Shown piece after piece: positions 24,596 through 35,955 of a DNA stretch of 64,000 nucleotides. The position numbers and the translations under genes are program-made. A model generated the notes under the pieces. The model was not told where the DNA came from. It did not search any database and saw only the letters and a list, made by a program, of their open reading frames with translations. Within the stretch, counting starts at the first letter, position 1; every line of letters starts with the position of its first letter. Source of the DNA: Rehmannia glutinosa (Eukaryota; Streptophyta; Magnoliopsida; Lamiales; Orobanchaceae). The stretch lies in the NCBI GenBank assembly GCA_016081115.2, contig JABTTQ020001104.1, positions 62,001 through 126,000 on the forward strand, written 5' to 3'.

Positions 24596-26511
24596 ATGTC
24601 TGTGATCTATGATAACTGGGAGAGGCTAGTGGCAGCCGTGCTGAAAAGAGAAGAAATTTGGCAACTCTGTCATCAACACTCGAGAAGCCCAAGCATCTGT
24701 TCTGAATCGTCGGATTTCGATCCCAGTTTCCGGTTAAGTGATGTTAATTTACAGAAGAAAGAAAAATCTGTTCCAAAACCAGATACTAAGGTTGTTTTCC
24801 TTGGGGGCTATACTCCTGCCTTTCAGCCGAATGATATTTTGAGGATCGTCAGGGAGTTGGACAAGGGAACATCCGATTATACATATGTCGGTCAGCTAAC
24901 GCGAGATGTACAAGTTTCAGACCAAGAATTTCTAGCCAGTGGAACTGAAGTCGTGCTGAAGGCACTTAAGGAAGTTAAAGTGACACAAGAATTTAAGCAG
25001 CAAATGAATGTTATTGGAAATTGTAGGCATGAAAATGTGGATGCACCAAGGGCATACTACTTTGTTAACAAGATCAATGGAATTGTTATCGTCTGTGATT
25101 ACCATAGGCAGGGGATCCTGTCTGATATGTTACACGACGGTAAACATTAACAGCATAAATTAATTAATTTCTCGTCCTGTTTCAACGAACTTTGAATCAA
25201 TCATTTAGATGTGCGTACTAGATTTATTCATTTTGCATTCACAATTTATATTGGATAATTTGCAATTTTAGTTGTGTAACTATAGGGGTGCGACAAAATT
25301 AGTCCTTTTTGAATTCGTTTTTGACAAAATCACCCTGTATCTTTGAAGAACTCCAGGATTGAAGTCCTCAATTCTACAAAAATATTAAAATTGCTCGGAT
25401 GCATGTGAACGTAAAAAATTGGAGATGTTCAAATCTCATGACAAAAAATCAGTGTTTTCCTCGACACCTTATTCAACAACTACATAAAAAAACTCTCTAA
25501 TTTTTGTCTGGAGATTCGAAACTCTCTAATTTTTGTCTCGAGATTCGAAACTCCCTAATTTTTGGGGTTGACATGTAACTCACATGAGATTTTTCATTTT
25601 TTGTACTGTTGTGAAAATATAGGGTGATTATGTGAAACAAAATTTATATAAGAAGGACCAATATTTCACACCCGTGTAATTACGGGACTAGAATTGCAAT
25701 TACCCATATATATCGACATCTTCTCTCAAATTTCTAGTGCTGTTCGTGAGTGATCTATAAATCTTCTGTAGAATGAAATCATTAATCGTGTCATATTGTT
25801 TAATTCACAAGTCCTAATGCACAGGAAATGGAAATGGTCCGAATTGGGGTCCTAATTTGGAAGGCCGTGTCAAAATCGCAATTGGTGCAGCGCGGGGTAT
25901 TGCTCATATCCACAAACAATCTGGTGGGAAGCTGGCCCATGGAAACATTAAATCCTCCAACATTTTTCTCAACTCCCAGCATTATGGCTGCGTCTCAGAT
26001 TCTGATTTGTCCGGCATCAAGGTGAAGGTAAAGCTACCATACCGGCGCGCTTTAGGGTACCATGCCCCAGAGTACAACGATTTAAAAACCGTGTCCCAGG
26101 AAGCTGATGTGTACAGTTTTGGAGTCCTGTTGCTTGAACTTCTTACTGGTAGGTCACCTATGAAGGCACAAGGTTTTGAGAGAGATCTTCACCTTGTGTC
26201 GTGGGCACGTTCCTACCTCAGATCCCAGGATTGGGATTCAGTTGTTTGATCAAAGGCTTAGAAGACCAATTAGGTGCGCAGAGGATGTGGTACAACTGAT
26301 GATAACAGAGAATTCACGTTTTCACTCAACGGCTCGTGTTCCAGGTGACTACTTTTCGGCTCAAGACTTGTTTGAAATGAGAGAGATGTTGGAGGTTGCA
26401 ATGAGGTGCTTGTCTGAGCTTGTAGAAGATAGACCTAACATGTCTGATGTAGTGCTGATGCTAGAGAATATAGGAAAGCCAAAAACAGGCCCAAAACAAC
26501 CACAACCCTGA
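24596..26511 (+). pseudogene. Head-plus-pseudokinase gene, frameshifted in the C-lobe
   Basis: Exon 1 24,596-25,139 starts MSVIYDNWERLV and has a degenerate Gly-loop (ELDKGTSDYTYVG) and VVLKALKEV. Exon 2 starts 25,825 after TGCACAG and reads AAIGAARG-type sequence, AHGNIKSSNIFLN, SDSDL and ADVYSFGVLLLELLTG. Near 26,240 a two-base loss relative to paralogs (GATTCAGTTG against ATTCTAAGTTG) brings a stop at 26,249. The remaining C-lobe continues in another frame to 26,511 (LFDQRLRRPIR, then RPNMSDVVLMLENIG). It could yield a truncated ~310-residue product, but is best called a pseudogene. Confidence 0.75.
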
Positions 26512-26788
26512 CGACAAAGAGCGAGTTCGAAATAGAATTTTCCGACTGGGAAGATCATAAAGTGAGGCTTTCATACAAGATTTAATGGTTCGATTGGATT
26601 TTGGTGACTCTATAATTCGCATATGTTGTTCTGTATTTGGTTTGATTTCGAAAAGAGATAACTATATTCTTTAATTCTGGTTGGTAATCTTGTCAATTTT
26701 ACTGAATACAATTAAAATTGAGGGCCTACTTGATTTTGAATTTGATAATAATTTGATGTAATATATGCTTGAATTTGCATATGTAGTA

Positions 26789-28085
26789 TAGACAACTGGG
26801 AAAGGCTAGTGGCCGCCGTTCTCACGCAGAGAGCAGCTCTGGCAATTATGCCACCAACCTTCAAGATCCTCCAGTCTTACATCATCATTTTCCTCAAATT
26901 TCAGTTTGAATTCTCAATTTCCTCGAAACTCATCTTTCAACTTCCCCAATCAAAAACGTGAATTACCTAAGCATGGTCATTCGCTTCCATTTCACGCTTT
27001 AGCTCGTATAAAGGTCAGTGTAAGCTTTTCTCAAAACATTCACTTCATCGTATTTTCCAATGACTCCCCTTTTACATTTGAGGCTGAGACATTGTTAAAT
27101 TCTCCTTCCGACAATCTCAGGGAGGAAATCGAGACATTCAGGGGGTCGTATGTGGTGAGCCTGGGAAATGATTTTACGGTTGTGGTGAGGAAATGTTTGG
27201 GAGTATCGATCACGAGAATTTGGTTAAGCTGAGGGGATACTATTTGTACGAGCTTTACAGTCTTCAGGCATTCGGCATTTACAATTATTTCAGACAAGGG
27301 AGTGTGTCCTCAATGCTGTATGGTATGTTGATTTATCTGTATTTATTGTTTGCAAAAACTTATACTTTTTAGAGTAATTGATTTATCGTAGGATAAACAA
27401 AAAAAGTAGTTGAGAATGATAAATCGAAAGTGTTTGTAAATTAGAAGCTAAAAGTTGAATGAGTTAAAAAAGAGTGTATGGTGAATATATTGTAAAAGTG
27501 CTTTATTTGTGCATAAAAGTCAAACTAGACGCAGCTATACTAGTTGCGCTTAAAAACAATAAAAACTATTTTATTTTTCCAGCCAAAAGCAGACAATCAC
27601 TTTTTTAAGTGTTTGTAAACACTTTCTCAACATTGCCTTCTTGATTTCCAGGAAAAGGAGATCAGACTCAGGTTCAATTAGGCTGGGACACAAGGATATG
27701 GCTGTCTTACCGATCTCAGCTTGACGAACTTGATGAATCCAAGTGAACAAAAGTCATAACTCCCGGTGGATACAAGCCACCAGAAGCAGCAACCACGGTG
27801 TCACAGGCTTCTGATGTGTACAGCTTCGGAGTTGTTCTGCTTGAACTTCTCGGTGGAAAGTCTCCCATACATACCATCACTGTGGAGTATGGCCATTGGG
27901 CACGTCATAAGGCTCGTGAATCGTGGCTACTGGTGTTTGATACAGGGCTTTTGAGGATTTTTATAAAGGATGGGATGCAGGATATGTTGAGTATATCTCT
28001 GTCTTGTGTGGAAAAAAACCAGATAACTGACATGAGAACAAACATGGAAAGTGTAGTAGAGATGCTAGATCGTATAATTGATTAA
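26789..28085 (+). pseudogene. Decayed head-plus-pseudokinase gene with catalytic loop deleted
   Basis: The start codon is gone: a TAG sits where the N-terminus should begin, just before DNWERLVAAV. A base change of frame follows within the head. Exon 1 carries NSQFPRNSSFNFPN, then FTVVVRK, where the alpha-C region is deleted before GSIDHENLVKLRGYY in another frame. Intron 27,316-27,651 is retained. In exon 2 GWDT runs straight into QGYGC: the segment holding RIAIGAARG and the HGN loop is deleted. VSQASDVYSFGVVLLELLGG and MLDRIID remain. It is the paralog of the 16.2 kb pseudogene and preserves the exon-1 sequence missing there. Confidence 0.85.
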
Positions 28086-28316
28086 AAACCAACGGATATG
28101 TTCTGATTGTTGATTGTTTTCTGTATCAGTTCAAATGAGGAATGTAATAGCCTACATGCTACACCATATTTTCAGAACACTTTTTTTGAAAAACAAAAAA
28201 CACTATTTATCATGGTTTCAAAAAATGCTACACAATTTGTGACATTTGGAAAAAAAGTAATTTTATTCTGCTGATAATTTCTCACGGATAATTACAAAAT
28301 AAAATATGATATACAA

Positions 28317-29679
28317 CTATATTGGAAAATTGGTAGGTATAGACTCGAGCATCTTTACCACATCTTCCATGTTTGGTCTCTCTTCTGGTTTCTTTTTCAC
28401 ACAAGACAACGCCACTCCCAACATGTCCCACATCTCTTGCTTCACCAAAGGATCCTTCAAAAGCCCTCTATCATACACAATAGCAGTCCATTCATCGCGA
28501 GCATTATGAATAGCCCAATCGACAAACGTTTTATGTCTACCGATGTAATGCAAAGGGGACCTTCCACTCACAATTTCAATCATCAGCACTCCAAAGCTGT
28601 AGACATCAGAGGCCTGAGACAACTTTTGTAACTTTGAGACCTCTGGGGGTTGGTATTTGGAGATTCGAGCAATTCCAGGGCTTCTATCAGCAACACAACC
28701 ATATTCTTGTGAATTGAGGAAAATATTAGAAGCCTTCATATTTCCATATATATACTTCCCATTATTTTGTTTGTGGATATGAGCAAGACCCTTTGCTGCA
28801 CCTATTGCAATTCTGATTCGGGCGTCCCAGTCTAAATGAACTCGATTCTCACTTCTTTTTCCTGGAAAATGAGAAAATGCATTAGCATCTGTCGGTTTTA
28901 TAACAATGACAATGATCATTACTTAGGGATTGTTTGCAAACTCTAAAAAAGGTGTAATTCTCAGCTTCTAGATCAAAAAACCACTATTTTCCCCATATAT
29001 ATAGAAGCTATTTTTTCCATCTAGAAGCTGATAATCACTTTTTTTTAAAGAGTTTGCAAGCACTCCATAATATACCATGTAACATTGTGTATACACTCCC
29101 TTGAGGGAAGTAATCGAAAAACCCGAGGCTTTCATTCTGAGATAAGTAGTATCCCCTCAACTTAACGACATTCTCATGTTCGATGCTCCCAATGGTCTTC
29201 ACCCGATTTTTGAACTCCACTAGTGTAAAATGATCTCTTTCCAATTTCTTCACCACAAACATAGTATCTTCTTTTAACCTTATGATGTACGTGTTCCTAT
29301 ATGTTGCTAGTTCCTCTCCAAGAACAAAGGAAGGCGCCATTAACAATTCTTGTAGGCCAAATGCAAAAGGGGAACCTTTTAAATGTATCAGTCGGCCGTC
29401 TTCTTCTTCTTTAGTTTCTGGACTTGCACTAATCTTGATCTCAGCCAAATATTGGAATGGGAGAAACTTAGCAGATTTGAAAAATCCATGTTTTTGATCC
29501 ACAACAAAATCGAAAGATGTGGAAAATGAAGAACTTAACATTAAACTTGAACTGAAATCTGAAGAAACTGATGATCTGAGGCTTGGGGTTCTTGAATTTT
29601 CATGGCAGAGTTTCCAGATTAGCTCTCTACGTAAGACTGCAGCTACCAATCTTTCCCAATTGTCATAGTTTCTAGACAT
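28317..29679 (-). CDS. Head-plus-pseudokinase protein, minus-strand subfamily
   Basis: Exon 1 29,679-29,076 and exon 2 28,861-28,317 join in phase to 382 residues. The head is MSRNYDNWERLV, followed by a Ser-rich linker. The beta-3 Lys is retained (MFVVKKLE). The catalytic loop is YGNMKASN, and ADRSPG stands in place of DFG. LSQASDVYSFGVLMIEIVSG and RPNMEDVVKMLE are present. It is the closest paralog of the 19.6-21.0 kb gene, sharing the intronic hairpin and the 5' spacer. It is divergent from the plus-strand gene at 30,575. No ectodomain is present, so a cytosolic pseudokinase is predicted. Confidence 0.82.
28926..29066. repeat. Hairpin MITE in the intron
   Basis: Inverted arms GATTGTTTGCAAACTC and GAGTTTGCAAGCACTCC, the same position as in the 19.6 kb paralog. 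It was therefore present before the genes duplicated. Confidence 0.7.
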
Positions 29680-30574
29680 GTTTGATTAAATTTTCAATCC
29701 TGAATTATATTCTAACAAACAAATTGATGCAATTTAGTTTCAAGATGAGAAAATCAAGGAAAGGAACTCTATAAAATGTTGTTTTTTTTCACCTTTCATT
29801 GTCAACGCGTTATTGGCATTTGATAATTACAAGATCATTCACCAAAGAAAAGAAAGATTATTCGTGGGAAACTAAAGGAAGCTTCATGTCAGTTTCTTTA
29901 GTAAACGTAAGCAGATTGATGTCACATTACCATACCCTTTGATTTTAGACTTTCTTAGTTTAATAAAATGTTACAAACACAGATGGCAGAATTTGGATAT
30001 GTTAATTTAGTTGTCAAAGGTTCATCTAGAATTCTAAACTCTTTCTTTATTTTTGGTTGGTGAGGGAAAAATAGGTATAACTACAAAAACATCCCTTGAG
30101 GTTTGGACTAATTACAAAAAAATCCAGAGATTTTTCAAAATTACGAAAAGCCCCTTCAAATTCAGAATTTAAGAGATAAATTTAATATAATTATAACTCT
30201 ATATATATATATATCAGGGTTTTTGATATATTTTTTTTCTTATGAAGAGAAAAATGCAAGACAAAATCAAACTCAAGGTTTTTTTTTTTTTTTTTTGCAA
30301 TTTTCAAGTATCTGGATTTTTTTGTAATTAGGCCGAACATCAGGGTTTTATTTTGTAATTAACCCAAAAAATACAACTTTATGTTGAAGCCCATGAATAT
30401 TCCCTACATCATTGTATCAATTTTATATAAATGTCTACAGCCTGTCAAAACTCAGAGTCAGTGTCAAATGTCAACTGTGTATTAACCAGAATTTTGAAGT
30501 TCCATGTATATATATAGGTTCAGTTATCCAATCTTGAACTTGTATACTTTTGATCAATTTCAAAGGGAAGAAGA
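29680..30574. promoter_or_regulatory. Shared spacer between divergent genes, enlarged by a MITE
   Basis: Matches the 20,956-21,461 spacer at both ends. The GCTTCATGTCAGTTTCTTTA block lies at 29,881-29,900. A palindromic MITE at about 30,074-30,363 explains most of the extra length. Confidence 0.5.
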
Positions 30575-32215
30575 ATGTCTATGATCTATGACAACTGGGA
30601 GAGGCTGATGGCAGCCGTGGTGAAGAGAGAAGAAATTTGGCAACTCTGCCATCAACACTCCAGAAGCCACAGCATCTGCTCCGAATCATCGGATTTCAGT
30701 GTCGGTTCCCAGTTGAGTGATGTTAATTTGCAGAAGAAAGAAGAATCTGTTCTGAGACCAGTTCATAAGCTTGTTTTCCTTGGAGGATCTACTCCAGGTT
30801 TTAGCCTGAAAGATATTCTGAGTCTGAATGATTTCCAAGAGCTGGGAAAGGGAACATCTGGGACTACAATTCTCACTCATTTATTGCAGGATGTACAAGT
30901 TTCAGACCAAGATTCTCTGGTTAGCGGAACTAAAGTCGTTATGAAGTTACTGAATGAAGTTAAAGTGACAGAAGAAGAATTTAAGCAACATATGAAGGTT
31001 CTTGGAAATTGTAGGCATGAAAATGTGTCTGCACCAAGGGCATACTACTTTTCGAACCAGGCCAATGGAATGTTCGTCGTCTATGATTACCATAGCCAGG
31101 GGAGCCTTTCTGATATGTTACACGGTAAAAATCGATGATTCCTTTCCTTCTCTTAGGGGTTGAAACTTGAATCAATCCTTTAGTATACATATAGATTAAT
31201 TTGAGTCTGTCGGATTTATGGCCTTGTTTTTCAAAACTTGATTTTTATCCATGTTTTAAGGTTCAGAAATGTACAACATCAATTTTTCAAAAATGACCCA
31301 GCACTTCGCTAAAGAACAACAGAATCAGACCTACCGTCAGTTTTTTTTTTTTTAAAATGGCTTTTTTTGATTTTGAAACATTTGGCCTATTTTTTTTTTA
31401 TATTATTTGTTTTGCATTCACAATTTACTTCACAGTGATCTTTTCCTCCTGTGTGGATCATTTCAACAAAAGGTTCTGAGATCATTAATCTTGTCACAGG
31501 AAACAAAAGTCGTCCTAATTGGGAAAGCCGTCTCAAGATTGCAACTGGTGCAGCGGGTATTGCTCATATCCACAAACAATTTGGTGGGAAGCTGGCCCAT
31601 GGAAACATTAAATCCTCAAATATTTTTCTCAACTCACAGCATTATGGCTGTGTCTCTGATTTTAGTTTGTCAGGCATCATGGTAAAAAACCCACCACAGT
31701 GGGGCACTTTAGGATACCATGCCCCAGCATACGATTACAAGACCGTGTCCCAGGAAAGTGATGTCTACAGCTTTGGAAACCTTTTGCTTGAACTTCTTAC
31801 AGGTAAATCACCTATGCAGGCACAAGGGTTCGAGAAAGATCTGCACCTGGTTTCATGGGCTTGTTCTGTCAAACCCGAGGAATGGACTTCTAAGCTGTTT
31901 GATCAAAGTCTTAGGAGACCGATTAGGCACGAAAAGGATGTGTTAGAAATGATGCAAACAGAGATTCCAGGTGTTCATTTACCTTCAGTCACGGATTGGG
32001 AGGCAGTGAGAACAATTCTTGGCTCGCATTTTCGCTCAATGTCTCGTGTTCCAGCTGACTATTTCACGGCTCAGGACATGATGGAAATGACTGAAATGTT
32101 CGAGGTTACAATGAGGTGTTTGGGTCTGCTTACAGAGCACCTGCCTAAGATGTCTGATGTGGTGGTGATGCTACAGAATATAGGGAAGCCAAAAACAGAC
32201 CCAAATATATCATAA
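30575..32215 (+). CDS. Head-plus-pseudokinase protein, plus-strand subfamily, intact
   Basis: Exon 1 30,575-31,124 and exon 2 31,500-32,215 join in phase to 421 residues. The order is the YDNWERLM head; a linker with the SICSESSDFS signature; KLVFLGGSTPGFSLKDIL; Gly-loop LGKGTSGTT; beta-3 Lys in VVMKLLNEV; NCRHENVSAPRAYYF; AHGNIKSSN for HRD; SDFSL for DFG; ESDVYSFGNLLLELLTG. An insert of roughly 45 residues (TEIPGVHLPSVTDWEA to ADYFTAQD) lies before the last helix. The usual AARGI is AAGI, one residue short. It is the best-preserved plus-subfamily member. Inactive kinase is predicted. Confidence 0.83.
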
Positions 32216-32716
32216 TCCTGTTGACAAAAGACCGAGCCTGGAATAGAATTTTCCCACTGTGAAGATCATAAATTGGGAAATATTATATGTAGGAAATATG
32301 TAAGAAATTAAAGGAAGCTTCATGCCAGTTTCTTTAATTAAAGTAAGCGGACTGATGTTGCATTAGCGTACTTTTTTTTTTTTTAACCCTTTCTGAGTAT
32401 AATAAAATGTCACAAACACAGAGCAAGTCTGATATATTAATTTACTGGTCAATGGTTCATCTAGAATTCTAAACTCTTTTCTTTATTTTTGGTTGGTGAA
32501 AGGAAAAAATATATGACTTCATTTTGTAATCCATCAATGAGTCCCAATATCATTGGTCAATTTTTATACGAATCTGTCTACAGCCTGACAAATTATATCA
32601 CAAAGTCAATGTCAATTTTGTATTATTAATCATAATTCTGAAATTCCATGTATGATGTATAGCTTCAATTATATCTGTTTTGTATACTCTTGATCAATTT
32701 TGAAAGGGAAAAAGAG
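32216..32716. promoter_or_regulatory. Spacer with conserved promoter block
   Basis: GCTTCATGCCAGTTTCTTTA occurs at 32,316-32,335, and TTTTATACGAATCTGTCTAC near 32,560 resembles the upstream parts of the other plus-strand genes. Confidence 0.45.
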
Positions 32717-33317
32717 ATGTCTATTATCTATGACAACTGGGAGAGGCTGGTGGCAGCCGTGCTGAAAAGAGAAGAAATTTGGCAACTCTGTCACGAACAC
32801 TCAAGAAGCCCAAGCATCTGCTCCGAATCATCGGATTTCAGTTCCAGTTTCCATTCGAGTGATGTTAATTTACACAAGAAAGAAGAATCTGTTGAGAAAC
32901 CAGTTACTAAGATTGTTTTCCTTGGGGACTATACTCGAGTCTTTCGCCTGAAAGATATTCTGAAAGTCATCGAGCGCATGGGAACTTCCGAGACTACATT
33001 TCTCGCTGAGTTAACGCACGATGTACAAGTTTCGGACAATGGATTTATAGACAGGGGAACTAAGGTTGTAATTAAGTTTCTGGAGGAAGTTAATGTGACA
33101 GAAGAAAAATTAAAGCAGCAGTTGAAGATTTTTGGAAATTGTAGGCATGAAAATGTGGCTGCACCAAGGGCGTACTCCTTTCCCAACAAGGCCAATGAAA
33201 AGTTCATTGTCTACGATTACCATAGCCCGGAAATCGTTTCTGATTTGTTACACGGTACAATTAAATCAATGAACATCCATGCTAGATTAAATCATTTTGC
33301 ATTCACATTATTTATTT

Positions 33318-34121
33318 TGGATATTTACAAAAATTACCCCTGAAATTTAGCTTAATTACAAAAAACTCCAATTGTCTTTCAAAATTATAAGCACCCCCTT
33401 AGGTATCTATTTACCTAACACATACCCCTTTTGAGTAGAGGTGTCAATTAGGCCGGTACCGGCCGGCCAAAGGGTAAAACCGGGCTAAGCCCAAAAATTC
33501 ATCCGGCCGATTTTTCCGCGGCCCAATCTGGCATGTGTTGTGCATTTTGTAGCCAAAGGCCGTAGGGCTCGGGCCTAGAAAGGGCCGAAAATTCATCCTG
33601 CAATTCACGCCTCTACTTTTGATTAGGGTTTTCGAATCGCGGCCCATTATTCGAATATTCGTATTCGTTTATTATTGTGAAAAATATATTGCATTTTTGT
33701 GCCGGAATATATTGATTCGATTCGGGAATATTCGTATTCGATTTTTTAATTATTTTATATAGTTTTTTCTTTAAATTGTGACTAATTTATAATATAAATT
33801 GGGCCCGAATAATAAAAAATTTATCAAATAAATACTAGTTGGTAATAAAATCAACATAGGAATTATGAAATATATATATATAATATCAACACTAATATAT
33901 ATATATATATGTATTTATTAGTAATATATAATATAAATATATATCATTCGAAAATATTGTGTTATTATCGAAAATTCGGGCGGAAAATATATTCCCATTC
34001 TTAGGCTGGGTTTGATTCTTTTACATCCCTACTTTTAAGGGTGCAAATTGTTAAAAAAAACAAGTATCAAGTGATTATTTATAATTAGGCTAAATTTTAG
34101 GGTAGTTTTTATAAATAACTC
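33318..34121. mobile_element. Palindromic MITE interrupted by another element
   Basis: The left part to 33,435 and the right part from 34,032 are the two arms of the palindromic MITE. The unit is flanked by TATTTATTT at 33,309-33,317 and 34,122-34,130. Without the inner insert it is about 200 bp. Confidence 0.7.
33436..34031. mobile_element. hAT-like non-autonomous element nested in a MITE
   Basis: 596 bp with ends TAGAGGTGTCAA and, on the other strand, TAGGGATGTAAA. Flanked by CTTTTGAG (33,428-33,435) and CTTTTAAG (34,032-34,039), an 8-bp duplication with one change. The interior is GC-rich at the left and AT-rich on the right, with no coding potential. Confidence 0.75.
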
Positions 34122-34972
34122 TATTTATTTTCTGTTTCTTCTTTAGTTGATATCACAGATCATTAGTCCTGTAATTCGATTTAATTCACAAGGCCCAAAT
34201 ACGCAGGAAACAAAGGCCAAGCTAATTGGGAAACCCGTCTGAAAATTGCAATTGGTGCAGCGCGGGGCATTGCTCATATCCACACACAATTTGGTGGGAA
34301 GCTGGCCCATGGAAACATTAAATCCTCCAATATTTTTCTCAACGCCCAACATTATGGCTGTGTATCAGATTTTGGTTTGTCAAAGCCACCACAGCGGGGA
34401 GCTTTAGGGTACCGTGCACCAGCATATGATTTCAAGACTGTTTCCCAGGAAGTTGATGTATACAGTTTTGGAAACCTGTTGCTTGAACTTCTTACAGGTA
34501 AATCACCTATGGAGGCACAAGGTTCGAAAAAGATCTTCACTTAGTCAAATGGGCTCGTTCCGTTAAACCCGAGGATTGGATCTGTAAGCTGTTTGATAAA
34601 AGGCTTAGGAGACCAATTCGGTCCGAAAAGGATGTGTTAGAAATGATGAAAACAGAGATTCCAGGTGTTCATTTACCTCCAGTCACGAATTTGGAGGAAC
34701 TGAGGGCAATTATTGGCTCACATTTTCACTCAATGGCTCGTCATGTTCCCGCTGACTACTTCGCGGCTCAGGACTTGTTGGAGATGAAAGAGATGTTGGA
34801 GGTTGCAATGAGGTGCTTGGCTGAGCTTCTAGAAGATAGACCTAAGATGTCTGATGTAGCGCTGATGCTAGAGAATATAGGAAAGCTGAGAAAACAGGCC
34901 GTAAACAACCACAGCCCTGACGAGAAAGAGCGAGTCCAAAATAGAATTCCGACTGGGAAGATCATAAAGTGA

Positions 34973-35337
34973 GAAGTTTTCATTCAAGATTTAACGGGGT
35001 GGTTTTGGATTTTGGTGACTCTACATATATTGTTCTGTGTTTGGTTTGATTTTGAAAAAAAAAAAAAAAAAGATAACTATATTCTTTAATTCTGGTTTGT
35101 AATCTTGTCAATTTTTCTGAATACTATTTGTGCATATGTAGTATAGAAAACTATTTGTGCAGCTCCCATCTCTTTCTCTTACCTGTGCATTTCCCATTGT
35201 TAATTTTTTTAAGAAAAACAAAGAAACTCTTCCATAGTCAATATCAGGTGTTTAATAAATCAAGTCATTATGTTGTTTTAATCAATCTCTAAGCACACTA
35301 TGCTATTAGCATTTTCAGAGCTCAATCATCGATAAAG
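34973..35337. other. Intergenic DNA between pseudokinase copies
   Basis: An AT-rich spacer with an A-run near 35,057. The last ~140 bases resemble the 5' flank of the 38.3 kb gene (ATTTTCAGAGCTCAATCATC is shared). Confidence 0.4.
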
Positions 35338-35616
35338 ATGTCCAAATTCTACAACAATTGGGAAAGGCTAGTGGTGGCTGTTTTTCGGAAAGAGCAGCTT
35401 TGGCAACTTTTCCATGATCACTCGAGATACCCAGTGATTACTCTGAACTGTCAGATCCCAGTTCCAATATTGAGTTCTACACTCAGTGATATCCCCTTTG
35501 ACTTTTTAAGTCATCTCCATATGCCGAAGGTGCAATTGCAAATCCAGGAGAAAAACTATATCTGGGAAACTAAAGGAAGCTTCATGTCAGTTTCTTTAAT
35601 AAACGTAAGCGACTGA
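35338..35616 (+). pseudogene. Truncated head fragment running into another gene's promoter
   Basis: Starts MSKFYNNWERLVVAV and FRKEQLWQLFHDHSR, matching the 38.3 kb gene for ~75 residues up to HLHMPKVQLQ. From about 35,560 the open frame continues by chance into the promoter block that precedes other plus-strand genes (GCTTCATGTCAGTTTCTTTA at 35,579) and stops at 35,616. No kinase part remains. It looks like a recombination breakpoint between two array members. Confidence 0.75.
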
Positions 35617-35955
35617 TGTACCCTTTTCTGAGTATATTAAAATTTCGCAATTTACTGGTCAATGGTTCATCCAGAATTCTAAACTCTTGAGGTTTAGTCT
35701 TGTATTAATTTCTCAGCAGTTGATGTCTTGTTTTTGGTTGGTGAAAGGAAAAAAAATATAATTTTCTTTTGGAAGCCATTAAGTAATCCCAATGTCATTG
35801 TCAATTTTATATAAATCTATCTACAGGCTGACAGAAAATTTTAAAAGTCAATGCCAATTGTTTATTAATCTGAATTCTGAAATTCCATGTATATATTGGT
35901 TCAGTTATCCAATCTTAAAATTTCTATATTTTTGATCAATTTTAAAGGGACGAAG
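35617..35955. promoter_or_regulatory. Promoter region of the 36.0 kb copy
   Basis: Sequence shared with other plus-strand copies (TCATTGTCAATTTTATATAA near 35,798, then CCAATCTT before the start). Identity as a promoter is inferred from position and conservation. Confidence 0.4.

Larger units (their letters stand above)
32717..34972 (+). pseudogene. Head-plus-pseudokinase gene with 1-bp frameshift
   Basis: Exon 1 32,717-33,254 is open (MSIIYDNWERLV, KIVFLGDYTRVFRLKDIL, VVIKFLEEV). Exon 2 begins 34,207 and reads LKIAIGAARGIAHIH, AHGNIKSSN, then an intact SDFGL, then VDVYSFGNLLLELLTG. At about 34,524 GGTTCGAAA is one base shorter than expected, giving a stop near 34,542. The rest (EMMKTEIPGVHL and RPKMSDVALMLENIG) reads in another frame to 34,972. 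The intron is inflated by a MITE that itself contains a hAT-like insertion. A recent pseudogene is likely. Confidence 0.78.

Noticed and set aside
32717..34542. Active kinase suggested by the intact SDFGL motif
   Set aside because: The catalytic loop is HGN rather than HRD, and the frame breaks soon after.
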